64,000 nt of DNA from Salininema proteolyticum (GCF_042685645.1 NZ_JBHUNX010000001.1:2604001-2668000); one strand, 5' to 3'; shown: positions 23,915-33,436, counted from the first letter of the stretch. Notes: generated by a model from the letters alone, not told the origin. Program-made: numbers and translations.

Positions 23915-25666
23915 CTAGCGCATCATACCACGGCTGGAGAAGATCTCTCTGATCTCGCGCAGCGCCGACTCCACCTCGGCCTCGAAGTATCCGCCCTGGA
24001 CCAGCGAGAACTGGCTGGTGTCGAGCTCCCTGTCCGACAACGGGACCGGATTGCGCCCGGTCATGGCCGCGGTGACGGCGTCGAAGATCCGGTTGACCTG
24101 TTCGGGGTCGTACCCCGAACCGAAGCGGCGCGGCTGGAAGCCCCTGCGGAGCATCTCCAGACGCTGCAGGTCGTCTGGGGAGAACGGCGAGTCGGTCGCG
24201 CGCATCTCGGTGGTCATCTCTTCGCGGCCGTGGCGCCCCGGCGGGTCGTAGGCGGTGCGTCCCTCGTACGGGTGGGCAGCACGGCCGCCCGCGGGAGGCG
24301 TCGCGGCGGCGCGGGCCCCGGTGAAGCCGCGGTAAGCGGAGGGCGCGTCGTGCTGCGCCGGCACGGAGGCCGCGCCGGGCGGAGTCGGGTTGGGGTTGGC
24401 GCCGCGGTCGAAACCGCCGCGCGGAGCGCCGAAACCGCGCTCCTCCACGGGCGGGGGCGTCGACTGGCCGGCGAAACCGGCGTTGGGCTCCTCCTCGGCG
24501 TAGCGCCGCGCGCGGCGTCCGCCGAGGGGCACCTCCACCGAGAATCCCTGGTCTCCTCCCCCGAAACCCTGGTCGGCATTGCCGTAACCCTGATCGGGAG
24601 CGCCGAAGCCCTGCTCCGGGGCCGCGAAGCCGCGCGAAGGGGTCTCCGGCTGCGAAGGCTCGACCGGGGCGGCCCGGCGCGAACCGGTGTCGGAGAACTG
24701 GCCGCGCTGGTCCGAGTAGGCGGCGCCGAAACCGGGGGCCTCCGGTTCGGCGCGGCGCGGCACGGAGGCGGCACCGCCGACCGGGGGCTGGATCTGGGTG
24801 GCGTCGGCGTCCATCGGGCGGGGCGCGAACCCCTGGCCCGCGTTGGGCATGCCGCCCGCCTGCGGGGCGGGACGGCTCCCGGCCTGCGGCTGGAAACCGC
24901 CGCCCAGGGGCTGGGTGTCGGCCGTCGAAGAGTCGCCGGCCAGGGGAAGCTGCTGGGTGGCCGAAGCGGCGTCGTTGAACGCCCCCGGCGCCGGGGCCGC
25001 CTCGGGGGCCGGCTCCGGGTCGAAGGCGCCTCCGCCGAAACCGCCCTGAGCCGGCGCGGGCGCCGGCTTGGCGAACGGGTCGTCGGGGTCGGGGCCGTTG
25101 GCCGGCGGGGCCAGGAATCCGAAGCCCTCGTCATCGTCATTGCCCGCTCGCAGGTGGCCGAACCCCTCCGCGTCGTCCACGCCCCGCTGGGAAGGCATGA
25201 CGGTCGTGGCGGCGGCGGGATTGGGCTGCGGCTGGGGCTGAGGTTGTGGCTGCGGGGGCGGCGCGGCGGCGAAGGCGGACTGCTGCTCGGCGAAACCCTG
25301 CTGGGGCTCGCCGAACGCGCCCTGCTGCTCGACTGGGGCGCCGAACCCGCTGGACTCGGGCGCCGCCTCGATCTCTCCGGGCTTGCCGTAGTCGGGGGCG
25401 GGCGCCTTGCCGAGCACTCCGCGCTCCTCCAGTTCGGCCAGCTGGCGAGCCACGCGGTCGAGGTAGACGTCCACCTGCCACTCGTCGTAGCCGCCGAAGC
25501 GCACGCGGAAGACGACGTCGTCGACCTCCGCGGCCTTGACCGGGGAACTGCCGACGGGCTCGCCGGCCAAAGTGGCCTCGACCCGATCCAGGAAGTCGTC
25601 TACCTCGTCGACCTTGTAGCCGCGGCTGAGAGCCCGACGGCGGAAACGATCTCCGTGACTAGCCAC
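23915..25666 (-). CDS. DivIVA-domain protein with long disordered centre
   Basis: 583 residues. The first 85 contain two DivIVA-like units (RGYKVDEVDDFLDRVEATL and FGGYDEWQVDVYLDRVARQL) and the last 90 contain two more (FGSGYDPEQVNRIFDAVTAAM and QGGYFEAEVESALREIREIF). Between them are about 400 residues rich in G, P, Q and A with repeats such as EQGFG, DQGYG and DQGFG, predicted to be disordered. DivIVA proteins bind curved membrane and guide polar growth or division; this one has a related but far larger layout than Wag31. I start at GTG 25666, where AAGGTGG lies 8 bases upstream; GTG 25678 is the alternative. It follows rlmN by 17 bases, so it is the end of that operon. Confidence 0.78.
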   Translation of the reverse strand: MASHGDRFRRRALSRGYKVDEVDDFLDRVEATLAGEPVGSSPVKAAEVDDVVFRVRFGGYDEWQVDVYLDRVARQLAELEERGVLGKAPAPDYGKPGEIEAAPESSGFGAPVEQQGAFGEPQQGFAEQQSAFAAAPPPQPQPQPQPQPNPAAATTVMPSQRGVDDAEGFGHLRAGNDDDEGFGFLAPPANGPDPDDPFAKPAPAPAQGGFGGGAFDPEPAPEAAPAPGAFNDAASATQQLPLAGDSSTADTQPLGGGFQPQAGSRPAPQAGGMPNAGQGFAPRPMDADATQIQPPVGGAASVPRRAEPEAPGFGAAYSDQRGQFSDTGSRRAAPVEPSQPETPSRGFAAPEQGFGAPDQGYGNADQGFGGGDQGFSVEVPLGGRRARRYAEEEPNAGFAGQSTPPPVEERGFGAPRGGFDRGANPNPTPPGAASVPAQHDAPSAYRGFTGARAAATPPAGGRAAHPYEGRTAYDPPGRHGREEMTTEMRATDSPFSPDDLQRLEMLRRGFQPRRFGSGYDPEQVNRIFDAVTAAMTGRNPVPLSDRELDTSQFSLVQGGYFEAEVESALREIREIFSSRGMMR

Positions 25667-25683
25667 TTGATGAGCCACCTTCC

Positions 25684-26799
25684 CTACTTGGCCGCGTCTT
25701 GACGCTGGTCCTGACGGATGGCCGCGGCCAACTGCCCGCAGGCGCCATCGATTTCCTGGCCTCGTGTGTCGCGCACCGTGACCGGCACGCCTCCGGCGCG
25801 CAAACGCGCCACGAACTCGTCCTGTACTGGGGCGGGAGAGGCGTCCCACTTGCTGCCCGGGGTGGGGTTCAGCGGTATCAGGTTAACATGCGCGAGCTTG
25901 CCTGCCAGCTTGCGCGCCAACAGATCAGCCCGCCAAGGCTGGTCGTTGACGTCGCGGATCATGGCGTACTCGATCGACACGCGGCGCTTGGTCTTCGCGG
26001 CGTAGTCCCAGGCCGCGCCCAACACCTCGCCGACCTTCCAGCGGGTGTTGATCGGGACCAGCTCGTCGCGCAGTTCGTCGTCCGGGGCGTGCAGGGACAC
26101 CGCCAGAGTGACCGGCATCCCCTCCTCGGCCAGTTTCCCGATCGCGGGAACCAGGCCGACGGTGGACACCGTGACGTGCCTCGCCGACAGGCCGATACCC
26201 TCAGGATTCGGGGACGTAATGATACGGAGCGCCTTCTTCAGCCGGGCCCAGTTGGCCAGCGGCTCCCCCATGCCCATGAACACGATATGGCTCAGGCGGC
26301 CCAGGCCCCGCTCTTCGGAGAGCCTGGCCGCGTGCACGACCTGGTCGACGATCTCCGCCGTCGTCAGGTTGCGCGTCAGCCCGGCCTGGCCGGTGGCGCA
26401 GAACGGACAGGCCATTCCGCAGCCCGCCTGCGAGGAGACGCATGCCGTCACCCTGTCGGGGTACGACATGATGACGCTCTCCACCAGGGCGTTGTCATGC
26501 AGCCGCCACGCCGCCTTGACCGTCTCGCCCCCGTCGCAGGAGTCGACGCGCACCGGATTGAGCAGGCGCGGCAGGAGGGCCTTGCCGATGTCCTCCCGCG
26601 CCGAGGCGGGGAGGTCGGTCATGGCCGACGCGTCCGTCAGGTGGTTGGCATAGTATTGGCGGCGGATCTGCTTGGCGCGGAAGGCGGGCTGCCCCAGCTC
26701 CGCCAGGACGTCCTGGCATTCGCCAAGGCTGAGGTCGGCGAGATGCCGAGGCGGCTTGACGCGCTGCCTCGGTTCGCTCAGAGTAAGTGCTACAGACAT
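25684..26799 (-). CDS. rlmN: 23S rRNA/tRNA (adenine-C2)-methyltransferase RlmN
   Basis: 371 residues. ACPFCATGQAG, with CxxxCxxC in CGMACPFC, is the radical-SAM cluster site, and VTVRDTRGQEIDGACGQL at the C-terminus holds the Cys that is methylated during catalysis. The enzyme methylates A2503 of 23S rRNA and A37 of some tRNAs. The start is the ATG at 26799; upstream in-frame sequence is not conserved in character. It lies in the actinobacterial order frr-cdsA-rlmN, and is followed closely by the DivIVA-repeat gene. Confidence 0.94.
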   Translation of the reverse strand: MSVALTLSEPRQRVKPPRHLADLSLGECQDVLAELGQPAFRAKQIRRQYYANHLTDASAMTDLPASAREDIGKALLPRLLNPVRVDSCDGGETVKAAWRLHDNALVESVIMSYPDRVTACVSSQAGCGMACPFCATGQAGLTRNLTTAEIVDQVVHAARLSEERGLGRLSHIVFMGMGEPLANWARLKKALRIITSPNPEGIGLSARHVTVSTVGLVPAIGKLAEEGMPVTLAVSLHAPDDELRDELVPINTRWKVGEVLGAAWDYAAKTKRRVSIEYAMIRDVNDQPWRADLLARKLAGKLAHVNLIPLNPTPGSKWDASPAPVQDEFVARLRAGGVPVTVRDTRGQEIDGACGQLAAAIRQDQRQDAAK

Positions 26800-26987
26800 G
26801 TCGTGATCTAGTCTCGCATGGATCAGGTGGGTATTGCCAATCGCACGGCACATCCGACCGGGTGCTTTCGGGTACCCGTTCGGGCCTCTTTCAAGGCGGT
26901 GTACTGTGCTTTCACCGTCCGTGGCTCCCCCGCTCCCTACCGTCGGCGGATGCGGACGGCACACTGCGGGGACCACTCAGGGAACTG

Positions 26988-27839
26988 TCAGCCGAGCAGG
27001 TACGTGAACCAGAGGAAGCCCAGGGGCGCGGCCATGACGATGGAGTCCAAGCGGTCCATCAGCCCCCCGTGCCCGGGAATCAAGTGGCTCATGTCCTTGA
27101 TGTCCAGGTCCCTCTTGAGGAGGGAGACGGCGAGATCACCTAGGGTAGCAGCCAGAGCGATCGTAGCTCCGAAGGCGAGGCCGAGGTGGACCGGGAAGGA
27201 GAAGATCAGCCAACACGCCGCCGCGCCGCCCGCGGCGGCGGCGACGACAGAGCCGGCCAGGCCCTCCCAGGACTTCTTGGGGCTGATCCGCGGCGTCATC
27301 GGATGCCTGCCGAAAAGCACTCCGGCGGTGTAACCGCCCGTGTCGGAGAGCACCACCATCAGCAGCAGCACGAGCACCTTCATCGGACCTCGGTCGTCCG
27401 ACTGGGCCAGCAGCAGGAGGAAGCCGGCAAGGAACGGCACCTGCACCACCAGCTGCACCGAGGAGGCCACGTCGGCCCGGTAGCCGGTGGCTCCCTCGGC
27501 GAGGCGCCACACCAGCACCGCGGCGACGGCGACGGCCGTTCCCAGCGCGAGCCCCGTGCCTCCGCCGAACCACGCCATCGCACCGATCAGCGGACCGCAC
27601 GCGGTCAGCAGCCAGACCGGGACCGGGCGGCCGCCCTTGCGCATCGCCGTGGCCGTCTCCCAGCAGGCGATGGCCAGAGCGGCACAGGCGAGGGCGAAGA
27701 ACACCGTCGCCTGCCACAGCAGCGAGCCGACGACGGCGGCGCCCAGGACCACCCCGACTCCGATGGCGATGGGGAGGTTCCGGCCGGACGAGGGGCGCCG
27801 GGGTTCGGCCGGGGCCGGCGAGTCGTCGAGACGCTCCAT
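26988..27839 (-). CDS. cdsA: Phosphatidate cytidylyltransferase
   Basis: 283 residues with several membrane helices. SDTGGYTAGVLFGRHPMTPRISPKKSWEG is the CTP-transferase signature of CdsA, which makes CDP-diacylglycerol for phospholipid synthesis. The N-terminal about 25 residues are Pro-rich and cytosolic. The start ATG overlaps the frr stop by one base (TGATG), so translation is coupled. Confidence 0.93.
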   Translation of the reverse strand: MERLDDSPAPAEPRRPSSGRNLPIAIGVGVVLGAAVVGSLLWQATVFFALACAALAIACWETATAMRKGGRPVPVWLLTACGPLIGAMAWFGGGTGLALGTAVAVAAVLVWRLAEGATGYRADVASSVQLVVQVPFLAGFLLLLAQSDDRGPMKVLVLLLMVVLSDTGGYTAGVLFGRHPMTPRISPKKSWEGLAGSVVAAAAGGAAACWLIFSFPVHLGLAFGATIALAATLGDLAVSLLKRDLDIKDMSHLIPGHGGLMDRLDSIVMAAPLGFLWFTYLLG

Positions 27840-28396
27840 CAGATTTCGAGCAGTTCGTTCTCTTTGGCCTGCATGACGTCGTCCACCTGGGAGACGTAGC
27901 GAGCGGTCAGGTCGTCGAGCTCCTTCTCGGCCGAGTGCCCCTCGTCCTCGGAGGCCTCCTTGTCCTTGACTAGCTTTCCGATCTCGTCCTTGGCCTTGCG
28001 GCGGACGTTGCGCACCGCGACCTTGGAGTCCTCGCCCTTGGACTTGACGAGCTTCACCATTTCACGGCGGCGCTCCTCGGTCATGTGGGGCAGGTTGATA
28101 CGCAGCTGGCTGCCCTCGTTGGCGGGGTTCAGGCCCAGGTCGGAGTCGCGGATGGCGCGCTCGACGGCATCGATCTGGGACATGTCGAAGGGCTTGACGA
28201 TGACCATGCGGGGCTCGGGGATGCCGATGGAGGCCACCTGGGTCAACTGAGTCGGCGCGCCGTAGTAGTCGACCATGACGCGGTTGAACATGGCGGCGGA
28301 GGCCCGGCCGGTGCGGATGGTCGAGAACTCGTCGCGGGCGTGGTGGACCGCGCCCTCCATCTTGGTCTCGGCTTCGAGCAGGATCTCGTCGATCAC
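27839..28396 (-). CDS. frr: Ribosome recycling factor
   Basis: 185 residues, the normal size. GRASAAMFNRVMVDYYG, LTQVASIGIPEPRMVIVKPFD and LPHMTEERRREMVKLVK are characteristic RRF segments. With EF-G it splits post-termination ribosomes. It is in the block pyrH-frr-cdsA and is coupled to cdsA by overlapping stop and start. Confidence 0.96.
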   Translation of the reverse strand: MIDEILLEAETKMEGAVHHARDEFSTIRTGRASAAMFNRVMVDYYGAPTQLTQVASIGIPEPRMVIVKPFDMSQIDAVERAIRDSDLGLNPANEGSQLRINLPHMTEERRREMVKLVKSKGEDSKVAVRNVRRKAKDEIGKLVKDKEASEDEGHSAEKELDDLTARYVSQVDDVMQAKENELLEI

Positions 28397-28487
28397 GGCT
28401 TACTCACATTCTCGTAGGAAGGTCTTTAGGTAATGACTTTAGCCGCCCCGGGGCGGAGGGCGACGACGGTCGCCCCGCCTTCGGCGC

Positions 28488-29195
28488 TCAGGCGTGGATG
28501 AAGGTGCCCAGGCGCTCGCCCACCAGAGCGCGGCGCAGGTTCTCGTCGCCGTCGGCCCCGAACACCTGCATCGGCAGGCTGTTGTCCTTGCACAGGCTGA
28601 ACGCGGTCTGGTCGACGACCTGGAGCTCGTCCTTGAGGGCCTGCTCGTAGGTGATGTCCTCGATGCGCTCCGCGTCGGGATTGGTGCGCGGGTCTGCCGT
28701 GTAGACCGCGTCGACACCGTTCTTGCTCATCAGGACGACCTCGGCCTGGACCTCCAGCGCGCGCTGGGCGGCCACCGTGTCGGTGGAGAAGTACGGGAGG
28801 CCCGCGCCGGCGCCGAAGATGACCACGCGGCCCTTCTCCATGTGCCGGATGGCCCTCCTGGGAATGTAGGCCTCGGCCACTTGCGCCATGGAAATGGCCG
28901 TCTGGACGCGCGTGTCGATACCCTGCTTCTCTATGAAGTCCTGCAGCGCCAGCGAGTTCATGACCGTGCCGAGCATGCCCATGTAGTCGGCGCGGGTGCG
29001 CTCCATGCCGCGCTTCTGCAGCTCGGCGCCGCGGAAGAAGTTGCCGCCGCCGATGACCACGGCGACCTGCACGCCGGCGTCGACGGCCGCCGCGATCTGC
29101 ACCGCGATCTCCTGGACGACGTCCGGGTCCACTCCCACGGCTCCGCCTCCGAAGGACTCTCCCGACAGTTTCAACAGCACACGGCGATAACTCAC
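28488..29195 (-). CDS. pyrH: UMP kinase
   Basis: 235 residues. VLLKLSGESFGG at the N-terminus and VAVVIGGGNFFRGA are the phosphate-binding loops of the hexameric bacterial UMP kinase, which phosphorylates UMP to UDP. GTG start with AGGAG upstream. A GC-rich hairpin region (around 28447-28481) in the 91-base gap to frr may partly terminate or attenuate. Confidence 0.95.
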   Translation of the reverse strand: MSYRRVLLKLSGESFGGGAVGVDPDVVQEIAVQIAAAVDAGVQVAVVIGGGNFFRGAELQKRGMERTRADYMGMLGTVMNSLALQDFIEKQGIDTRVQTAISMAQVAEAYIPRRAIRHMEKGRVVIFGAGAGLPYFSTDTVAAQRALEVQAEVVLMSKNGVDAVYTADPRTNPDAERIEDITYEQALKDELQVVDQTAFSLCKDNSLPMQVFGADGDENLRRALVGERLGTFIHA

Positions 29196-29219
29196 GACTT
29201 CTCCTCAGCATAGAAATGT

Positions 29220-29242
29220 GGGGCGGCGTAGACCGCCGCCCC
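29220..29242 (-). terminator. Hairpin between tsf and pyrH
   Basis: GGGGCGGCG and CGCCGCCCC form a perfect 9-base stem with a 5-base loop, 45 bases after the tsf stop. It probably ends or reduces transcription from the rpsB-tsf pair, as is common at this point in actinomycetes. Confidence 0.65.
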
Positions 29243-29287
29243 ATCAAGTGCGTTGCGGGCGCAGCGAACCTGGGCTCGCCGTTCCCT

Positions 29288-30097
29288 CTACTGGCCGACC
29301 TCGAAACGCAGGAAGCCGGTCACGGTGGTGCCGGACTCGTCGAGAATCGCCTGCACCTTCTTCTTGTTGTCCACGATCGAGTTCTGCTCGAGCAGCACGA
29401 AGTCGCGGTAGTAGGCGTTGACCTTGCCCTCGATGATGTTGGGCCAGGCGCGCTCGGGCTTGCCCTCTTCCCTCGCGGTCTCCTCGGCGACGCGCTTCTC
29501 GCCCTCGACGATGTCGGCCGGAACTTCCTCGCGCTTGAGGTACTTCGGACGCATCGCGGCGATCTGCATGCCCACCTGGCGGGCCGCCTCGGCGTCTCCG
29601 CTGTACTGGACCAGCACGCCGACGGCCGGCGGCAGGTCGGCGGAACGGCGGTGCATGTAGGCGCTGACCTCACCGTCGAGCGAGCCGATCTGGCCGATCT
29701 CGAGCTTCTCGCCGATCTTGGCGGACTCTTCCTGAACTACCTCGGAGACCGTCTTCTCGCCGATCTTGGCGGCGCCGAAAGCGGCGGCGTCGGCCGGACG
29801 GGCCTCGTCGGCGGCCTCGACCAGGCTCTGGGCCAGCTCGATGAAGGGGCCGGACTTGGCCACGAAGTCGGTCTCGCAGCGCAGTTCGAGGATCGTCTTG
29901 CCCGACTGGGCGACCAGGCCCTGGGCGGTGGTGCGCTCGGCGCGCTTCCCGACGTCCTTCGCACCCTTGATGCGCAGGACCTCGACGGCGGCATCGTAGT
30001 CGCCCTCGGTCTGCTCGAGGGCCTTCTTGACGTCCATCATTCCGGCGCCGGTCGCCTCACGAAGGCGCTTGACGTCGGCCATCGTGTAGTTGGCCAT
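29288..30097 (-). CDS. tsf: Elongation factor Ts
   Basis: 269 residues. TMADVKRLREATGAGMMDVKKAL at the start and LRCETDFVAKSGPF in the middle, with the TDFV motif that contacts EF-Tu, identify EF-Ts, the nucleotide-exchange factor of EF-Tu. The start is the ATG at 30097 8 bases after the rpsB stop, so the two are one operon. Confidence 0.96.
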   Translation of the reverse strand: MANYTMADVKRLREATGAGMMDVKKALEQTEGDYDAAVEVLRIKGAKDVGKRAERTTAQGLVAQSGKTILELRCETDFVAKSGPFIELAQSLVEAADEARPADAAAFGAAKIGEKTVSEVVQEESAKIGEKLEIGQIGSLDGEVSAYMHRRSADLPPAVGVLVQYSGDAEAARQVGMQIAAMRPKYLKREEVPADIVEGEKRVAEETAREEGKPERAWPNIIEGKVNAYYRDFVLLEQNSIVDNKKKVQAILDESGTTVTGFLRFEVGQ

Positions 30098-30105
30098 GCT
30101 TCTCC

Positions 30106-30936
30106 CTATTTCTCCGCAGCTTCTTCGGTCTTCTCGCCGGCAGGCTCGACGACCTTCTCGGTCTCGGTCTTCTTGTCGGCCTCGAGGAGGTCCTTCTCCC
30201 ACTCGGCGAGCGGCTCTCCGTCGGTCTTGCCGGCGTCGGCCTCGGCGCCCGAGCTGCGGGCCAGGAGGCCCTCGGCGATGCCGTCGGCGACGATCTTGGT
30301 CAGCAGGTTGACCGAGCGGATCGCGTCGTCGTTGCCCGGGATCGGGAAGTCGACCTCGTCGGGGTCGCAGTTGGTGTCGAGGATCGCGACGACCGGCAGG
30401 CCCAGCTTACGGGCCTCGCCGACGGCGATGTGCTCTTTCTTGGTGTCGACGATCCAGACCGCCTGCGGAAGCTTGTCCATGTCGCGGAGACCGCCGAGCG
30501 AGCGCTCGAGCTTGTCCTTCTCGCGCATGAGCTGCAGCAGTTCCTTCTTGGTGCGGCCCGGGGCGCCGTTGGCCTCGATGATCTCCAGCTCCTTGAGGCG
30601 CATGAGGCGCTTCTTGATGGTCTGGAAGTTCGTCAGCATTCCGCCGAGCCAGCGGTGGTTGACGTAGGGCATGCCCACGCGCTGCGCCTGCTCGGTGATC
30701 GACTCCTGGGCCTGCTTCTTGGTGCCCACGAAGAGGACCTGGCCGCCCTCGGCGACGAGGTTCTTCACGAAGTCGTTGGCCTTCTGCGCGTAGTCGACCG
30801 TCTGGCGCAGGTCGATCACGTAGATACCGTTGCGCTCGGTCAGGATGAAACGCTTCATCTTCGGGTTCCAGCGACGGGTCTGGTGCCCGAAGTGCACGCC
30901 GCTCTCAAGGAGCTGGCGCATGGTGACAGCTGCCAC
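30106..30936 (-). CDS. rpsB: 30S ribosomal protein S2
   Basis: 276 residues. LLESGVHFGHQTRRWNPKMKRFI and VNHRWLGGMLTNFQTIKKR are the S2 signatures. The C-terminal about 45 residues are acidic and Glu/Lys-rich, an actinobacterial extension. GTG start with GAGGA upstream. It heads the rpsB-tsf operon. Confidence 0.96.
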   Translation of the reverse strand: MAAVTMRQLLESGVHFGHQTRRWNPKMKRFILTERNGIYVIDLRQTVDYAQKANDFVKNLVAEGGQVLFVGTKKQAQESITEQAQRVGMPYVNHRWLGGMLTNFQTIKKRLMRLKELEIIEANGAPGRTKKELLQLMREKDKLERSLGGLRDMDKLPQAVWIVDTKKEHIAVGEARKLGLPVVAILDTNCDPDEVDFPIPGNDDAIRSVNLLTKIVADGIAEGLLARSSGAEADAGKTDGEPLAEWEKDLLEADKKTETEKVVEPAGEKTEEAAEK

Positions 30937-31788
30937 TTTTGATCGTCCTCTCGTTTCGGTTCACAGCGGGTCGTCCCCGCTCCTGGCATCTCCGCGCCGC
31001 TCCACCGCCCTGTCGGACCGGCCTCGACCGGTCCTGCGGGGGCTTGTTCGACGATGCCCGGACTCTTCGGCGTTCCGCGCCGCGTGGGCGCTTTCGATCC
31101 GGCCGCCCCCAGGGGCGCGACCGTTTCGGATCCGCGACAGTCCGGCGCACGCGAACAGACCTCTGCACAGAACGGACCTGTAGAGCAGCGTCTTGCGGGC
31201 CGTGAATCCGGCCCCGCTCGAGATGCGCGAAGTCAACGTGGGCAGCATTGACCGCCCGCGTTGCTATCCCTCAGTGTACGTGGTCTCCCACCGGCCCGAC
31301 CAGCATGGTGGGGCACAGTGACCCCGGACCCACGCGAGATCTTCCCAACACCTGATCAGCGGGGATGTTCCGTGCGCGCGTGATTTTCACCCGATAGATC
31401 CGCGCATTGCCGCCGCGACCCCCGCCGCCCGGCCGGCGACACGGCGCCTCACACCAGACACGCCGCTCACCTCCGGTGGATCCAGGTCGGGAAACGCGTG
31501 GGGCGCGGTGGAGTTCCGACACGCCGCGCGCCCCCGGAGGGCCCGGGTTCCACCCGTCGGGCAAACCGGCGTTATACGACAATCCGCCCTCCCCCGAATA
31601 ACGGATCCCCTATACAAAGAACGCCCGATGAAATGATCGGCCGTTCATTCGCGGACGAAGGGGCCGTTCGAGCATTGACCTCATGAAATGCCTGTTCATC
31701 CCCTAAATAGATCAAATGACGAACATTATTATCCACAGGCCGAAAACTTTTTCTTCCCTTTCCTTGACTTCTCCCGCACGATCTCCAC
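30937..31788. other. Long divergent non-coding region between rpsB and the M23 gene
   Basis: About 850 bases with no convincing gene. It must hold the rpsB promoter on the minus strand and the M23 promoter on the plus strand. GC content falls clearly towards 31600-31780. A perfect TTATCCACA (DnaA-box consensus) is at 31729-31737, but it is alone. I see no leader structure that I can name. Confidence 0.5.
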
Positions 31789-32448
31789 ATGCATCGTCTG
31801 CACGCATTCATAGTCACGTTCCTCGTCATCGCCGCCATGACGGGCGCCATCGCCATACTCGCCACCACCGGGTCGCCCCTGTCCGTCAAAGCCCAGGAGC
31901 CGTCGGACACGGAGCACGCCGCCGAGTCCGGCGAGCGCCGGTGGAGGCCTCCCACCGGGTCGGTCCGCATCGCCACGCCCTTCAACCCGCCCTCCCGGCC
32001 TTGGCTGCCCGGGCACCGGGGCATAGACCTCGCCGCCGCCCCCGGTTCGGACGTCACCGCGGCGGGGAGCGGCACGGTGGTCTTCGCCGCCGAGCTCGCC
32101 GGCCGGGGCGTCGTCTCCATCGAGCATTCCGGCGGCGTCCGCACCACCTACGAGCCCGTCGAGCCCGCGGTCTCGCCGGGGGACCGCGTATCGGTCGGGC
32201 AGGTGATCGGCGAGCTCGCCCCGGGCCACGCGTCCTGTCCCTCCGCGGCCTGCCTCCATTTCGGCGTCAAGCTCGGCGACCGGTACCTCGATCCCCGCCT
32301 CCTCTGGGGATACGGGCTCGTCCGCCTCCTCCCCTTGTCGGGCCCGGCCGACTCTTTAACCCGCAGGGGCTTCCGCCCGTCGCTATGCCGCCGCTGTCGG
32401 GAGAGGAGTCGGTCCTATAGCCGGCGGGGGCTCCCGCGCGTCCGGTGA
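31789..32448 (+). CDS. M23-family peptidase-like protein, exported
   Basis: 219 residues. A hydrophobic N-terminus (FIVTFLVIAAMTGAIAILA) acts as a signal or anchor. GHRGIDLAAAPGSDVTAAGSGTVVFA and the end SAACLHFGVKLGDRYLDP show the M23/LytM fold. The first His of the usual HxH pair is Cys here (CLH), as I recall for many of the M23-like proteins beside rpsB in actinomycetes, so peptidoglycan cutting is doubtful. The basic C-terminal 35 residues look like a non-conserved tail. It is divergent from rpsB. Confidence 0.78.
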   Translation: MHRLHAFIVTFLVIAAMTGAIAILATTGSPLSVKAQEPSDTEHAAESGERRWRPPTGSVRIATPFNPPSRPWLPGHRGIDLAAAPGSDVTAAGSGTVVFAAELAGRGVVSIEHSGGVRTTYEPVEPAVSPGDRVSVGQVIGELAPGHASCPSAACLHFGVKLGDRYLDPRLLWGYGLVRLLPLSGPADSLTRRGFRPSLCRRCRERSRSYSRRGLPRVR

Positions 32449-32668
32449 GAGTGTCCGCCTCCGCCGTCGCCTCGCACCTCCCGTCACCGCACACAACACG
32501 TCCCGGCATCGCACACATCACCGCACACAGCACCGCCCGGCATCGCCTGCGCGTCGACCGACGCGAAACTCTCGGCCCGCCCGGCGCTTCCGCCGGCGCG
32601 CTCCTCGACAGAGCCGCCCATCGGCGCCGACACGCCTTGAAGACACGCCATGAAAGGTCCGCGAACAC

Positions 32669-33436
32669 ATGAACACGATGACCACCGCCGAGCTCGGCCG
32701 CGTCGGAGAGTCGCTCGCCGTAGCCCACCTCCGAAGGGACCGGTACCAGATCCTGGAGCGGAACTGGCGCCACGGACGCACCGAGATCGACATCCTCGCC
32801 CGCGACGGCCCCACCCTCGTCGTCTGCGAGGTGAAGACGACCCGCAATCCCGCCTACGCCGCGCCGCTCGACGTCACCGGGGCCTGCCAGATCGACAGGC
32901 TCCTGGCCGGGGCCCGCCGGTGGGAGTCCTCGAAGAACCTCGTCCGCCGCGACATCCGGCTCGATCTCGTCGGGGTCCTGCTGCACCCCGACGGTCGGTG
33001 CCGGGTTCTGCACCAGAAAGGAATTCGCCGTGGGTTACGGAAAAGTACACACCGTCTGCCTCACCGGGTCGCACGCCGAGCTTCTCACCGTGGAGACGTC
33101 GGTGACGCCGTGCGTCTCCTCCCAGGAGAAGAGCCGCTTCCAGCTGTCCGGACTGCCCGACAGCGCCGTCGCCCAGAGCCAGACCAGGATCCGGTCGGCC
33201 ATCGCCAACTCAGGCTTCCACCTGCCCGACCAGATCATCTCCGTCAATTTCGCTCCGGCGTCCGTTCCCACGCGCGGAACGGCGGTCGACCTACCGCTCG
33301 CCGTCAGCATCCTCTCCGCCTCCGGGCTGGTCCCCGCCGAGCGGCTGCAGAAGTCCTTCTTCTTCGGCGAGCTCGGGCTCGACGGCAGTGTCCGCCCGGT
33401 GTCCGGCGTCCTCCCCGCCCTCCTCCGCGCCTCTGA
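32669..33436 (+). CDS. yraN: YraN-family protein with abnormal C-terminal read-through
   Basis: Residues 1-120 are a normal YraN (UPF0102) protein: GRVGESLAVAHLRRDRYQILERNW, GRTEIDILARDGPTLVVCEVKTT with the restriction-nuclease-like D-ExK motif, and RLDLVGVLL. Family members stop around residue 120; here no stop comes, and the frame runs on for about 135 further residues, Arg- and Pro-rich, inside the yifB gene in another frame. The extension is surely not conserved. Either the stop has been lost, or an indel (real or from sequencing) has moved it out of frame. The function of YraN is not established; it accompanies yifB and dprA in many bacteria. Confidence 0.75.
   Translation: MNTMTTAELGRVGESLAVAHLRRDRYQILERNWRHGRTEIDILARDGPTLVVCEVKTTRNPAYAAPLDVTGACQIDRLLAGARRWESSKNLVRRDIRLDLVGVLLHPDGRCRVLHQKGIRRGLRKSTHRLPHRVARRASHRGDVGDAVRLLPGEEPLPAVRTARQRRRPEPDQDPVGHRQLRLPPARPDHLRQFRSGVRSHARNGGRPTARRQHPLRLRAGPRRAAAEVLLLRRARARRQCPPGVRRPPRPPPRL

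Noticed and set aside
28439..28485. Terminator between pyrH and frr
   Set aside because: The GC-rich stretch can pair, but with mismatches and without a clear single stem; I mention it in the pyrH entry and do not list it as a site.
31729..31737. Perfect DnaA box TTATCCACA in the rpsB-M23 gap
   Set aside because: A single box without further copies, AT-rich unwinding region, dnaA or dnaN nearby; it is not an origin. A chance match or a minor DnaA-binding site is more likely.
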